The position numbers were made by a program, and so were the translations under genes. Source: Entophlyctis helioformis (lineage: Eukaryota; Chytridiomycota; Chytridiomycetes; Chytridiales; Chytriomycetaceae). Taken from it: a DNA stretch of 10,533 nucleotides. Below, in pieces: positions 1 to 8,683 of this stretch (the first letter of the stretch is position 1; each line of letters starts with the position of its first letter). The notes under the pieces were generated by a model, which saw nothing but the letters and a program-made list of their open reading frames with translations, did no database searches and was not told where the DNA came from. The DNA lies in the NCBI GenBank assembly GCA_025526915.1, contig JAHLKH010000472.1, forward strand, positions 1 through 10,533, written 5' to 3'.

Positions 1-96
1 TCCAGCCAAGCTGGCTGGCCGCCAACAGTGACAGCGCTGGGCCGTTTGCTGCCGCATGGCCCGCATGCCCAAGCCCGTTTCAGGGGCAGCTCAGTT

Positions 97-150
97 GGTT
101 GTTGTTGCTGCTGTTGCTGCTGCTGTTACTGTTGCTGCTGTTACTGCTGC
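97..150 (-). repeat. CAG/CAA/GTAACAG tract in intron of partial complex I gene (left copy)
   Basis: On the minus strand this is a run of CAG and CAA triplets broken by GTAACAG units. It lies in the first intron of the left-arm copy of the complex I 21 kDa subunit gene. It is about 40 bp shorter than the matching tract in the right arm (8869-8961), so the tract has changed length since the arms were duplicated or has been assembled imperfectly. Confidence 0.85.
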
Positions 151-198
151 GACGGCTCAACTGGCAGCTTGGACAGACGCTGACAGACTGCTGCTTAC

Positions 199-388
199 CC
201 CAAATGGCGAGAGCGGCAGGGAAGCCTACACCGACACCAGCAATGGTGAGGTAGTCTGACGGACGGAAGTATCGCACCATCGTCTTGATGTCTGGCTCTG
301 CCGCCAAGAACTTGTACGGCACATGCTCGTCATCTGGGAGGTTGCTGACCCACTTCATGACTTTGAGTTGGTATGGCCAGCGTATCAT
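199..388 (-). pseudogene. Duplicate first exon of complex I 21 kDa subunit gene (incomplete in window)
   Basis: The minus strand encodes the same N-terminal segment as the intact gene at 8684, including the RYFRPSDY motif and the first membrane segment, and it ends at the same GTAAG donor (intron begins at 198). Exons 2 and 3 would lie left of the window. Relative to the right copy one base is missing near 330, in the CC of the start region. The ATG used by the right copy is therefore out of frame here. The frame instead opens onto upstream ATGs at 388 and 358, which would add a short extension. Whether the copy is a functional paralogue, a fragment or an assembly artefact cannot be judged without sequence to the left. 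It is labelled a pseudogene only because the window shows a truncated duplicate. Confidence 0.6.
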
Positions 389-857
389 ACCATGACCGTA
401 GTGTCAGCAGCCAGCATGGAGGGCCAGTGGGCGATGTGCATCTGCGAGCATGCCACTGCACATACCTAGATTGCTCAGTGACCGGCAAGGTCGATTGGGA
501 GAATCGCCGATCGAATCAATCGACGTTGGAAATCATTGCGTGCAGTCGGGTCACGTCAGTAGCACGTGACTGGATGGCTTCATGCAGAGCCGCGATGCGT
601 GCAAGGTGTGTCTGCGTGGCTTGGTGCTTGCTGTCGCGCATCTCGTGCATCTCAGAGCCACTCTGTCGATCAGTCAGAGGGCGACATTCCCGTTAATGTC
701 TTGCACTCGGCATCGACTTTACAAGCCAAGGTGGCTGGCAGACTGTGACTGAGGACTCTCTCATCAGGCATCTGCCAGTCGTCTGGAGATGCCCATGTGC
801 GTCTAGATATGCCATCCATCCATCCATCCATCCATCCATCCACCAACTGACACGATC
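389..857. promoter_or_regulatory. Duplicate divergent promoter region (left arm)
   Basis: This is the non-coding stretch between the duplicated first exon (minus) and the WDR24 remnant (plus). It repeats the region at 8119-8683 in reverse orientation. A TCACGTCA CRE-like site (551-558) and a palindromic CACGTG E-box (563-568) are kept in both arms. The role of these sites as regulatory elements is inferred from their consensus and from the divergent gene arrangement. No TATA box or mapped start site can be shown. Confidence 0.5.
812..842. repeat. (CCAT)n tetranucleotide tract
   Basis: About seven and a half CCAT units lie in the duplicated promoter, close to the WDR24-side ATG at 858. The matching tract in the right arm is longer and interrupted (8138-8206), so the two arms differ in repeat number. 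Confidence 0.95.
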
Positions 858-985
858 ATGCACACACAGATCTACCGCTGTGGTGTCTGCTCGTTGGACA
901 CTGGTTGCTCTCCTTGACACACAAGCCAGACAGCGGTGATCCTGCCATGCTGGCAGCTGACTCGAGCCAGCGATCGTGTGATACA
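858..985 (+). pseudogene. WDR24 5'-end remnant, giving a 19-codon upstream ORF
   Basis: The ATG at 858 and the following bases match the first codons of WDR24 at 8118. Small changes near 875 shift the frame, and a TGA at 915-917 stops it after 19 codons. Homology continues with growing divergence to about 960-985 and then stops. The remnant reads toward the Dnt1-like gene at 1075, so it could act as an upstream ORF in a leader transcribed from the duplicated promoter. That role is inference. Confidence 0.7.
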
Positions 986-1074
986 CGGGCTTGCATCCGT
1001 CGCCTCTTGCAACGAACTTAATTCCAAAATCCTTGGTAATTGTATCTTTACCGGGCCCAATATAGACAACGGCG

Positions 1075-3318
1075 ATGCGCCTGAACGTTGCAGTCCATGT
1101 CGGACTGCGTGCCCGGCCGTTTGAGCAGGAAGGGAGCGAGACAGAGGGAGAAGACAGCCAGAGCCTGTCCAAGACGCATGTGCTGGTCGTCGTTCCGCCT
1201 CGCTGCAAGGTCGCTGCCCTGCCCGACCTTGTCCGCCGCCATTGGCACGAAGTCCGTCTCCAATGCAAGCAAGCCGTCCACGAGTATGAAGGCTTGGACA
1301 CACCCTTGGCCCAGTCCGGCTGCAAACTGACTCCATCTGCACAGACTTGACGACGGCATGGTCTTTCGCAACAGCGCCGGCAGTCTGGTCCCTCTCTCGA
1401 TTTCCGTCTCGGATGCCTTTGACAATGGCGAGCGAGTGTCCGCCTATGCACAGCCCAAACAGGAGAATGGTGCCGACGGTGATCCCTCCAAGCGCAAGCG
1501 GCCTGCTGTTGTCCAAGAGATGTCCTCCAAGAAGCGGCGCGAAGTGCACGGCAAGACGGCGGCTATCACAAGCAAAGCGGTCGACTCGGGCAGCACCCAT
1601 GTTGGCGACAACAACAGCCATCGCGTTCAAGACAGCGTCAACATCAGCCCCAAGGCTGGCGAGATCAGCACCAACAGCAATGACGGCGATGTTGAGATGG
1701 ATGGCTCGGTTGAAACAAGTGTCCATGCGGTCTCTGCGGATGTCGTGAGCAGCATGGCAGCCACACCAACGCTGTCAGCCAACTTGTCGGGTATCCCAAC
1801 GTCGTTGCGGCCAATGACTCGAGCTGCACCAGGGATGGATCAGCAGGTGGTGTCAGACTCGGAGGTCTCGGAGGTCTCTGAGGTCTCTGACGAGTCCGAG
1901 GAGAAGCATCGCGGCCTGATTGGCGGCGTGCACGATGCGCTGGTGGCAGACTCGCGTTCGCCACTCCTCGAATCCCGGCATCTGGATATCAGCAACAGCA
2001 GTCGCGGCAGCGCCAATGACGACTCGGCCGACGATGACCGTGATACGGCAGACAATCCCTCTGGAGATGTCACAGGCTCCCAACCCGTGCTGCACCCGGC
2101 ACATGTTTTTGGATGCAGACGCAGATGCAGACGCAGATGCTGTTGTTGGCGAGAACGACGACCGAGGTTCGGCAGCATCCCAGTCTGATGGAGATGATCA
2201 GCCAGACTCGGCCAAGGACACGTCAGACGATTCGGAGAGCCAAGTCGCGGATCACCAGCTTGAAAGCGCGACTGCGAACCAAGCTGCACCACAGGCCAGC
2301 ATTCCCATTGACGAGCAGTATGTGCAACAGCCAGAGTCGGATCAGGCGGCCACCAGCAAGCCAGAGGCTGCTGGGGAGGACGAGAGCGACGAAAGCGATG
2401 TGGACACCCACGATGCCCAAGCTGATGTGGTTGACGACGACAGCAATCCTTCGGACAACGAGTCGGATGCTGACGAGGCGGCAGCAGTGGACTCTGCTCC
2501 GGCTGAAGACGTCCATGCACAGCTCGTCGACTCTCCTCCTCTGTACTCGGTCCCCTTGTTTTCGCAAAATCTCGCCTCGCAAGAAACCCAGTCTCCACCG
2601 CTCGGTGGTGTCTTGTCATCGCGTTTGCATGCATGCTCAACAACGCGAGTTTCTCAGCATTCAAGCAAGCCCCACTGCACCCCCAACCACCAATGACGCG
2701 GAACCGGTCCTTTGCTTCCCTTAGTGAGATTGCATCTTCTTTCCGTGAACCTCCAAAGCAGCAAAGAGGTGCCGCCCATGCCAGCCAATCGAGCAAGAAC
2801 TTCCGCCATGGCCCGTCGCAGATCGCGTCTGAAACCCCCAGTGCTGCCTGGCTGGAGAATGGGTCTGGATCAGAGTCCAGCAGTTCCGGCTCAGAATTCG
2901 GCTCCGACTCTGGCTCGGCATCGGAATCTGACTCGGACTCCAACTCCAACTCCAGCTCTGATAATGCGGATGGCGTTGCAGCGGGAGGCAAGGTCCGTTT
3001 GGCAGGCAAGAAGAAGAAGCATCGTCGAAAGTCGCTTCTTATGCAGCTTGCGAAAGATGGTATGTGTGTGTGTGTGCCCGTGTGTGTCCTTGCATGTCTG
3101 GCATTTTTGCTAATGCTGTTCCTTGCGTGCACCATCCAGTCGCGCCATCAAGTAACTTCAAGGCCAGCCACAGTTCGACTGCACCCACGGGCGGTGCCGG
3201 CAAGGCCGATACTCTGAAACCTGCAGCGTCTCAACAGCTGGCGCTTGACTCGATCGGCCGCTCGTTCGCGGCTCTCTCAGCCAATGTAATGGCGGGCTTT
3301 GGCAGGCAATCCCGTTGA
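1075..3318 (+). CDS. Acidic Ser-rich nuclear protein with Dnt1/Net1-like N-terminus (5 exons)
   Basis: Proposed exons are 1075-1283, 1345-2039, 2119-2604, 2658-3059 and 3140-3318, giving about 656 residues. Residues 1-106 start with MRLNVAVHV, then KTHVLVVVPP, then a hydrophobic LPDLVRRHW helix and VSDAFDNGERV. That order resembles the ubiquitin-like N-terminal domain of the fungal nucleolar Dnt1/Net1 group (Cytokin_check_N), which binds Cdc14-type phosphatase in yeasts. A bipartite basic signal (KRKR near 119, KKRR near 132) suggests nuclear import. The rest is acidic and Ser/Asp-rich, with an SEV repeat near 241 and a basic KKKKHRRKS block near the C-terminus. Introns 1 (GTATGA...CAG) and 4 (GTATGT...CAG, with CTAAT branch site) fit perfectly in phase. 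Intron 2 (2040-2118) and the exact donor of intron 3 (2605 or 2608) are less certain, and a one-base error could replace intron 2. Coilin-like folds are an alternative. The gene is well supported but the family assignment is only moderate. Confidence 0.6.
1855..1900 (+). repeat. Nine-base SEV-encoding repeat inside the acidic gene
   Basis: Tandem units of GAGGTCTCG/T encode Ser-Glu-Val three times, followed by more acidic serine codons (SDESEE). The repeat is in frame. Ser next to Glu/Asp in this pattern is typical of casein kinase 2 target tracts in nucleolar proteins, but phosphorylation is inference. Confidence 0.8.
2111..2142 (+). repeat. GATGCAGACGCA hexamer-type repeat (Asp-Ala)
   Basis: Alternating GATGCA and GACGCA units encode an Asp-Ala run at the start of the proposed exon 3. 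Each unit contains a CAG that could act as a splice acceptor. The repeat sits exactly where the reading frame changes from that of exon 2 to that of exon 3, so the acceptor position is ambiguous. Confidence 0.8.
3060..3139 (+). other. Intron 4 of the acidic gene, with (TG)n tract
   Basis: The 80 bp intron opens with GTATGT and runs straight into a TG dinucleotide tract. It has a CTAAT branch-like motif near 3109 and ends in CCAG. It joins phase 1 to phase 1, creates a Val codon across the junction and leads into a last exon ending in TGA at 3316-3318. Confidence 0.85.
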
Positions 3319-3327
3319 TAAAGCCTG

Positions 3328-6300
3328 TTATTCACACCCAGCAGGGCATTCATCCAGCTGCTCGTACCATTCTGATCGATGGGCAAAGCATGATGCATCC
3401 GCATGTGTCAGTAACGGCCATAATGGTCCCTCAAGACCCGCATGAAAATGCATGTACAGCAAAGCACCGACCTTTCATGCACTGAGCGTGGCCACCATGG
3501 CCGCAGGTTTGACTCCAAGTGATCAGACCCTTGACTGGCTGGTGGCTGTGTGTTGTCACAGAAACACGGCCTTAGCCGTCTCGCACATGGCTGCAGATTG
3601 GAGAATGTAACGAGGCTTACCAGATGACACAGCCATCCAGCACACGGCGACATTTCTCACAAAACCAGCCGGGGAGAAGCGTGGCTTTGTGTCAGTGGCT
3701 TCAGACATCGAGGGCACGTAGTGTGCACTGTCGTTGAGTCCTGTTTGACAAACACTCTCTGACGGTTAAGGGCCGTATTGGTGTACACGAAGCTTGGGAT
3801 GTACTTGCCTGGTATTGCGAGCGGACAGTGGCCATTGGGCAGGCAGTTATAATGTCAACGGCAGCATTCCATAGCCGATATCTGCGCAGCAAATCTGTTT
3901 GTATAGAATAGGAAGCGACGGCCATAAACAGCGGTCAGAGAATCTCCAGCCCTCCCCACTTGCTTTACATCAACAAGCAACCGGCTCACCAATGTACGAC
4001 CAAAACCATTCCTCTTGAATGATCACGTCTGCTGGAAGCAGATCTCGCAACACCAGCACAATTGTTACGCACATTTGCACATTTCCGAGATTGGGCGTAG
4101 TAGCCGAGTGTCTCTGTAACAAGACGGTCAGGACGCCAAGACGGATACAAGGCACTTCCGCTTGGCGGGAAATGGCTTGGTGTGGTTTCCGACAGGACGT
4201 GCAGAGGTCGAATGGATGCAAACGCGTTGTGGCCCGCACCGGTATCGTGACTTGCTGGCTTGTGGTGGCTCGGATTGTCCTGGCTCGGTGCATGGCTTGG
4301 CCGCCGAGACCCAGAAATGTTGATGAATGAGTCCCGCTGAAACCGGAGCTGGCTCGGCTGATATGTGCTAATGTCGCCATGCGACCGCCGAAAGGTCATG
4401 GGCTGTCTCAGCGACTCTTTGGACGACAGTGGTTGAAACGCGTCGGCGGTAAATGCGCGGAGAAGAAGACGCATCCGAATCGTCCGAGTCTGTATCGGAG
4501 TCGCTACTATGAAATCCAGAGTGCGGCGACCTCAACATATCTGCAAACGACGTGGTCGTTGATGCAGGTGTTGCATCGTGTTGTCGGCGTGTGTTGCCAT
4601 GCATGGCAGTCGACGGGCTGGCATCTGGCAGGTGCTTGCAGGGCGTCAAATGATCGGCATGTACGCTCATGTGCCGATTGCCGTCGACAGAATTCAGGGT
4701 GTGGTGTACGTTGGGAAACGCTGTGGCCGTCGCCGTCTCTGCTTTATCCGCGGCCAGCAAGTCTTGTCCAGCATAAGCGGCAGTCGCTTGGTTCGGCGTG
4801 CAACTGGTCGTGGCTTGTACCGGCAGCGCACTTGCAGCTGGCAAACACGTCTCAAAGAGTCAGTCAACGGCTAGCACACAGGCCCAGAGATACCGACAAG
4901 TGCGCTGCGTACCGTTATCTTGCTCGGGAAGCCTGCGAGACGTAGGAGTCAACTGGCTTGACAGTTCTTGAAGCATCTTCCATGTCTGTGCAGTGCGATA
5001 AAGGCCGTGCAGAGCTGCTGCCTATACCGGCAATATTAGCATGAAGTTGCCTGTAAGTCTGCAGTAAAGGGTTGCACACAGACGATTGCTGTTGGTAGTG
5101 CTGCAACACATCCACGTACATGAGAGTTTTGCTGGCAAGCATCCCAAACGGCAGTGTGGTCAATAGAGTACATCCCGGCAAGGTGCACAAATGCCGTTGC
5201 CATGTCGTATGCGGCACTAGCACAAGCAAGTCCAGCCACTTGAACGGGCATTTGCGACGCGGCTGCTTGGCTCTTGCTCTCCATGTCTCCTGCGACAAGC
5301 CCTGCTCCAGGCGACGGTTGAACGCCTGCTGCCAGATTGATGGCTGATCCAATGCCAATACTAACGCCTGGCATTCCAAGCAATGTCGAGCCTGGATATG
5401 CAGCGTTGGCTACTGCCGAAATGCCGCCTGTGAATGCTCCGATGGCCATGGCAGTAGCGGATGCAGTGGCTGCTGCTGCTGTGCCTATTGCATTGGTTGC
5501 CAAAGGAGCCTGGCCAGACGGTGCTGTTGCTGCGCCAGACGGCGTGGCTTGCGTTGCCTTTGCAAGAAATGCAGCGCCACTGCCACCACCAGAGTTGGAT
5601 CCAGGCCCAGTACTCGATTGTGCCGATGGTCCAGTAGACGGCGGGCCGGCAGAGGTAGGGAATCCTCCAGACGCGTTTGTCACGGTGCCGCCCATTGCTG
5701 GGTTGTGACGGCGGCTCGGTGGGGGCTGTGCATATTGGGCCGGCAACGGGAGGCCGGCTAACTGTAGGCCAGGTGGGCTCGTGTTGGATGGCAGCATATG
5801 GCCATTCATGGCGGGGATACTGTGGCGTGTACCGGTTGCGAATACAAGTTGTCCTGACGTACTCCAGGCCTGGGCAGACATGGACAACAGCTTTGAAGGC
5901 CGATATGCAACAGAATCGACATGCTGCACACAAAACTGGCGATCCTTTGAGCATGTCCAAAGGATGGATGGATCTCGCCAATACAAGCCTGGTGGTGGAT
6001 GCAGCAGGGCAAAGCCCCGAGAACGGTCAATCAGTTGAGTGTGAAGGACTCGCAATCAAACGACTGACCTGTTGCGATATTAGTGTGCTCTTCCAACGAG
6101 AATTGCGGACAAACGGCCGTGAGACATCCCAAATGTGGACACGAAAGTCCGTCGACATTGCACATGAAGCGATTTGCAGATCGAACCCGGGCCGCCAGCC
6201 GAGACGCGACACAGGCGCAATGGTCTGCACAGTATGGAGCGGCTTGGACTCTCCCGATTGGTGTCCCACACCTTGATGGCACGGTCACGGCCGCCGCTGG

Positions 6301-8118
6301 CCAGAAGACGCCCATTGGCATGCCAGTCGATTGAAAGCAGCAGACTGTTGTGTGCGCTCCACTTGCGCTCAAACTGACTCGGATTTCGAATGTCCCACTT
6401 TTGGATACTGCCACTCTCAAACGCGGCTGCAAACTCATCGACTGAGATGGGGTTGAACTGAACGTCACGAACGCTCTCGGCGCGGCCCTCAAAGGTCAGC
6501 GCCGATGCACCTTTTGCTCTCAGATCCTGGGCATTAGTGCAAAATCGGACACAACAGAGTGAGTAATCGGCAACGCATGCTTTGGCGCACAGCATGGAGG
6601 GCATGGATGGCATGGATGGCATGGATGGCATGGATGCATACCCAGAGTTTTACAGATCCGTCTTGTGATGCAGACAGCAGAATAGGCCTGGATGGATGGA
6701 AACACACGCGGTTGACCGCTCTTGAATGCTCGACCAAAACACAGTCTACACGGAACAAACCGGCGAGTGATCAGCAGTCCCATTGAATGCAGTCGGAGGA
6801 GCAACAAGAGGCCAATGCTATGCACGTCTCGTCGTGACGGCAAAGAAAGGACAAACAGCCAGCAAGCAGTACTGACCCAGCTTGTCTTCCGATGCTCGTT
6901 CAAGATCCCACAAAACCACGGCGCCATTGGTAGCGGTTGCAATCACACTCTTTGCGTCTATGGTTGTAAGCAACCTCGATGTTGTCAGCCTCGCACTGCG
7001 CAACCTGTCAACCATGCAGACACCAGTCTCGGGCAGCAGCAAGACTTACATGAGCCAGCCCATCTTACGTCGTTGCTGCTGTAGTTTTGGTTCAGCTTGA
7101 CACCAACGCGAAGGTTGTGGACCTCGCTGATCTCGTCTTGGCCGACACGCAAGATCATGAGCACCTCCCTGCCGGCCACAACGGCATGTTCGGCATCTGG
7201 CGAGGCTGATATGGCACTCGTTGCGCCGTGCAAGGCTGCGGTCATGAGACGTTGGCGACGCTGTTGGTGCCGATGCGACTGAAATGGATGCTGCTGGTAT
7301 TGCAGCTGCCCATTCTGGCCAGTCAGCTGGTTGGCTGAAGGGCGCATGAGGGATGCCAATCCAGATGTTGCTGGCAACGGGACGGCAGAGAGCGCGCTCG
7401 TCTGTCCTGGTCCTGGTCCTTGTGTCTTGGTTTGGCTGAAGGATTGCCCAGCATGCACACTGCCCTGGGTGGTGTTTGTGCTGCTGGTGCTGCTGGTGCT
7501 GGCCAGGCCAGATGCCGGCAATGACATTTGCAGGACGCTGGCGTATGACGGAAGGATGGGAGTCTGTGCGGTGCTGGTGGCCCTGCTGCCAGACATTCCT
7601 GCAGATGCCGACGACCCTGACGTTGAACGGTCCATCACAACGCGGCCAACTTCCACCATGTTCGTCAAACTGATGTTCTTCGCAAGCGGACGAGAGCTCG
7701 CTGGCTGTTCCGAGGACACTCTCGACTTTGCTGGTGTGGAGCAAGTGTCTGTGCCCGAGCTGTTGGCGGCACTCGAACTGAAGCATCCGGCCTTGGCTCG
7801 CATTCTCGGATCCAGCATGTTGGCCGTCAACATGGAGTATGTGGATGCACGGGGCGTCTCGGACAATGGCCAGCAAGTGATGGTCCGGCAGGAGGACGAA
7901 GTGGCTGTTATCCCGCCTGTCAGCGGCGGATGAGCTTGGATGGTGATGTTGGTCCGTGGCGGATAATGAAGACCAACGCATGGCTTGGCCAGCATCTCAC
8001 ACGATAGTAGCTTCGAGTCAGCGGCCAGCATGGCAGGATCGCCGCCGTCTGGCTTGTGTGTCAAGGAGAGCAACCAGTGTCCAACGAGCAGACACCCAGC
8101 GTAGATCTGTGTGTGCAT
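3328..8118 (-). CDS. WDR24: WDR24/Sea2, GATOR2 (SEACAT) subunit; 11 exons, five apparent frameshifts
   Basis: Exons on the minus strand are 8118-7050, 6957-6877, 6745-6642, 6526-6069, 5988-5120, 5021-4913, 4837-3990, 3894-3809, 3740-3621, 3545-3472 and 3371-3328, about 1286 residues. WDR24 belongs to the vacuole/lysosome-associated complex that regulates TORC1 in response to amino acids. A Ser/Gln-rich extension precedes WD40 blades that begin near residue 292 ([71 protein letters not shown]). A Gly/Ala/Ser linker follows, then the helical part ([28 protein letters not shown]), then a C-terminal zinc/RING-type domain (CPRC, FCEKC, CVIC, CGHGGH, CPAGC). Nearly every splice joins in phase. Exon 7 and its upstream intron lie in low-complexity sequence and are less sure. 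One-base frameshifts are needed near 6246, 6108, 4455, 4090 and 3672. The start could be the ATG at 8118 or at 8031. Confidence 0.88.
3741..3808 (-). other. GC-AG intron in WDR24
   Basis: Exon 8 ends in CAG and is followed by GCAAGT, the classic form of the rare GC donor. The intron ends in AAACAG. Splicing here joins SQYQ to DSTTVHTTC in phase 0 and gives the spacing expected between the last helix and the zinc domain of WDR24. No GT donor nearby gives that join. Confidence 0.8.
6527..6641 (-). other. Intron 3 of WDR24, with a nine-base CATGGATGG repeat
   Basis: The intron opens with GTATGC and ends in GCCCAG, joining KLW to DLR inside a WD40 blade in phase 0. At 6593-6637 it holds about four to five copies of CATGGATGG (plus-strand sense). 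This is related to the GGAT tract at the promoter of the same gene. It has no effect on the protein if spliced. Confidence 0.85.
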
Positions 8119-8683
8119 GATCGTGTCTGGATGATGATGTGGATGGATGGATGGTCAGTGGATGGATGGATGGATGGATGGATGGATGGATGGATGGATG
8201 GATGGCATATCTAGACGCACATGGGCATCTCCAGACGACTGCAGATGCTGATGAGAGAGTCCTCAGTCACAGTCTGCCAGCCACCTTGGCTTGTAAAGTC
8301 GATGCCGAGTGCCAAGACATTAACGGGAATGTCGCCCTCTGACTGATCGACAGAGTGGCTCTGAGATGCACGAGATGCACGACAGCAAGCACCAAGCCAC
8401 GCAGACACACCTTGCACGCATCGCGGCTCTGCATGAAGCCATCCAGTCACGTGCTACTGACGTGACCCGACTGCCACGCAATGATTTCCAACGTCGATTG
8501 ATTCGATCGGCGATTCTCCCAATCGACCTTGCCGGTCACTGAGCAATCTAGGTATGTGCAGTGGCATGCTCGCAGATGCACATCGCCCACTGGCCCTCCA
8601 TGCTGGCTGCTGACACTACGGTCATGGTATGATACGCTGGCCATACCAACTCAAAGTCATGAAGTGGGTCAGCAACCTCCCAG
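8119..8683. promoter_or_regulatory. Divergent promoter between WDR24 and the complex I subunit gene
   Basis: The 565 bp between the two start codons has no gene of its own. It contains a CACGTG E-box (8448-8453), a TGACGTGA CRE-like site (8458-8465) and a CCAAT box (8519-8523). All are also present in the left arm. Head-to-head placement suggests shared regulation of a TORC1 regulator and a respiratory protein, which is inference. Short reading frames inside the region are conserved only because the DNA is duplicated. Confidence 0.6.
8138..8206. repeat. (GGAT)n tract with one interruption
   Basis: GGAT/ATGG units run from 8138, are interrupted by GTCAGT near 8155, and continue from 8159 to about 8206. 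They begin about 20 bp upstream of the WDR24 ATG at 8118. The tract is roughly twice as long as its left-arm partner (812-842). Confidence 0.95.

Larger units (their letters stand above)
1..985. repeat. Left arm of a ~1 kb inverted repeat
   Basis: The reverse complement of this stretch matches about 8031-9057. Base 1 pairs with base 9057, so the arm runs off the left edge of the window and its true outer end is unknown. The match is near-perfect over non-repetitive DNA from the edge to about 805, becomes more diverged from about 870, and fades between about 960 and 985. The arm contains part of intron 1 and exon 1 of a complex I subunit gene, a promoter region, a CCAT tract and the 5' end of WDR24. 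No transposase or terminal repeat of a mobile element is visible. It is a duplicated piece of host gene sequence. Confidence 0.93.

Noticed and set aside
373..696. ORFs shared by both arms inside the divergent promoter (373-696 and 8447-8644)
   Set aside because: Their conservation follows from the recent duplication. The two copies are disrupted differently by one-base indels and show no recognisable protein.
693..1726. Two long minus-strand ORFs (693-1451 and 872-1726), one with a YIGPGKDTITKDFG segment
   Set aside because: They run antisense to the first exons of the acidic gene and cross the repeat junction. I recognise no family and the plus-strand splice model explains the DNA.
5337..5708. 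Plus-strand 123-residue Ala/Pro/Val-rich ORF
   Set aside because: It is the antisense shadow of the Gly/Ala/Ser-rich linker in exon 5 of WDR24, which continues an identified WD40 domain in frame.
5990..6068. 20-nt micro-intron or frame error after HTNIATG in WDR24
   Set aside because: A normal 80 bp intron (GTCAGT...CACCAG, 5989-6068) joins HTNIATG to [10 protein letters not shown] in phase and removes the problem.
7331..7933. Plus-strand 200-residue ORF
   Set aside because: It is antisense to the low-complexity N-terminal extension of WDR24 exon 1. The minus frame is longer and runs into the WD40 domain.
812..8206. CCAT/GGAT tracts as telomere-like or CRISPR repeats
   Set aside because: They are short perfect tetranucleotide runs without spacers and unlike known telomere units. 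Simple microsatellites explain them.
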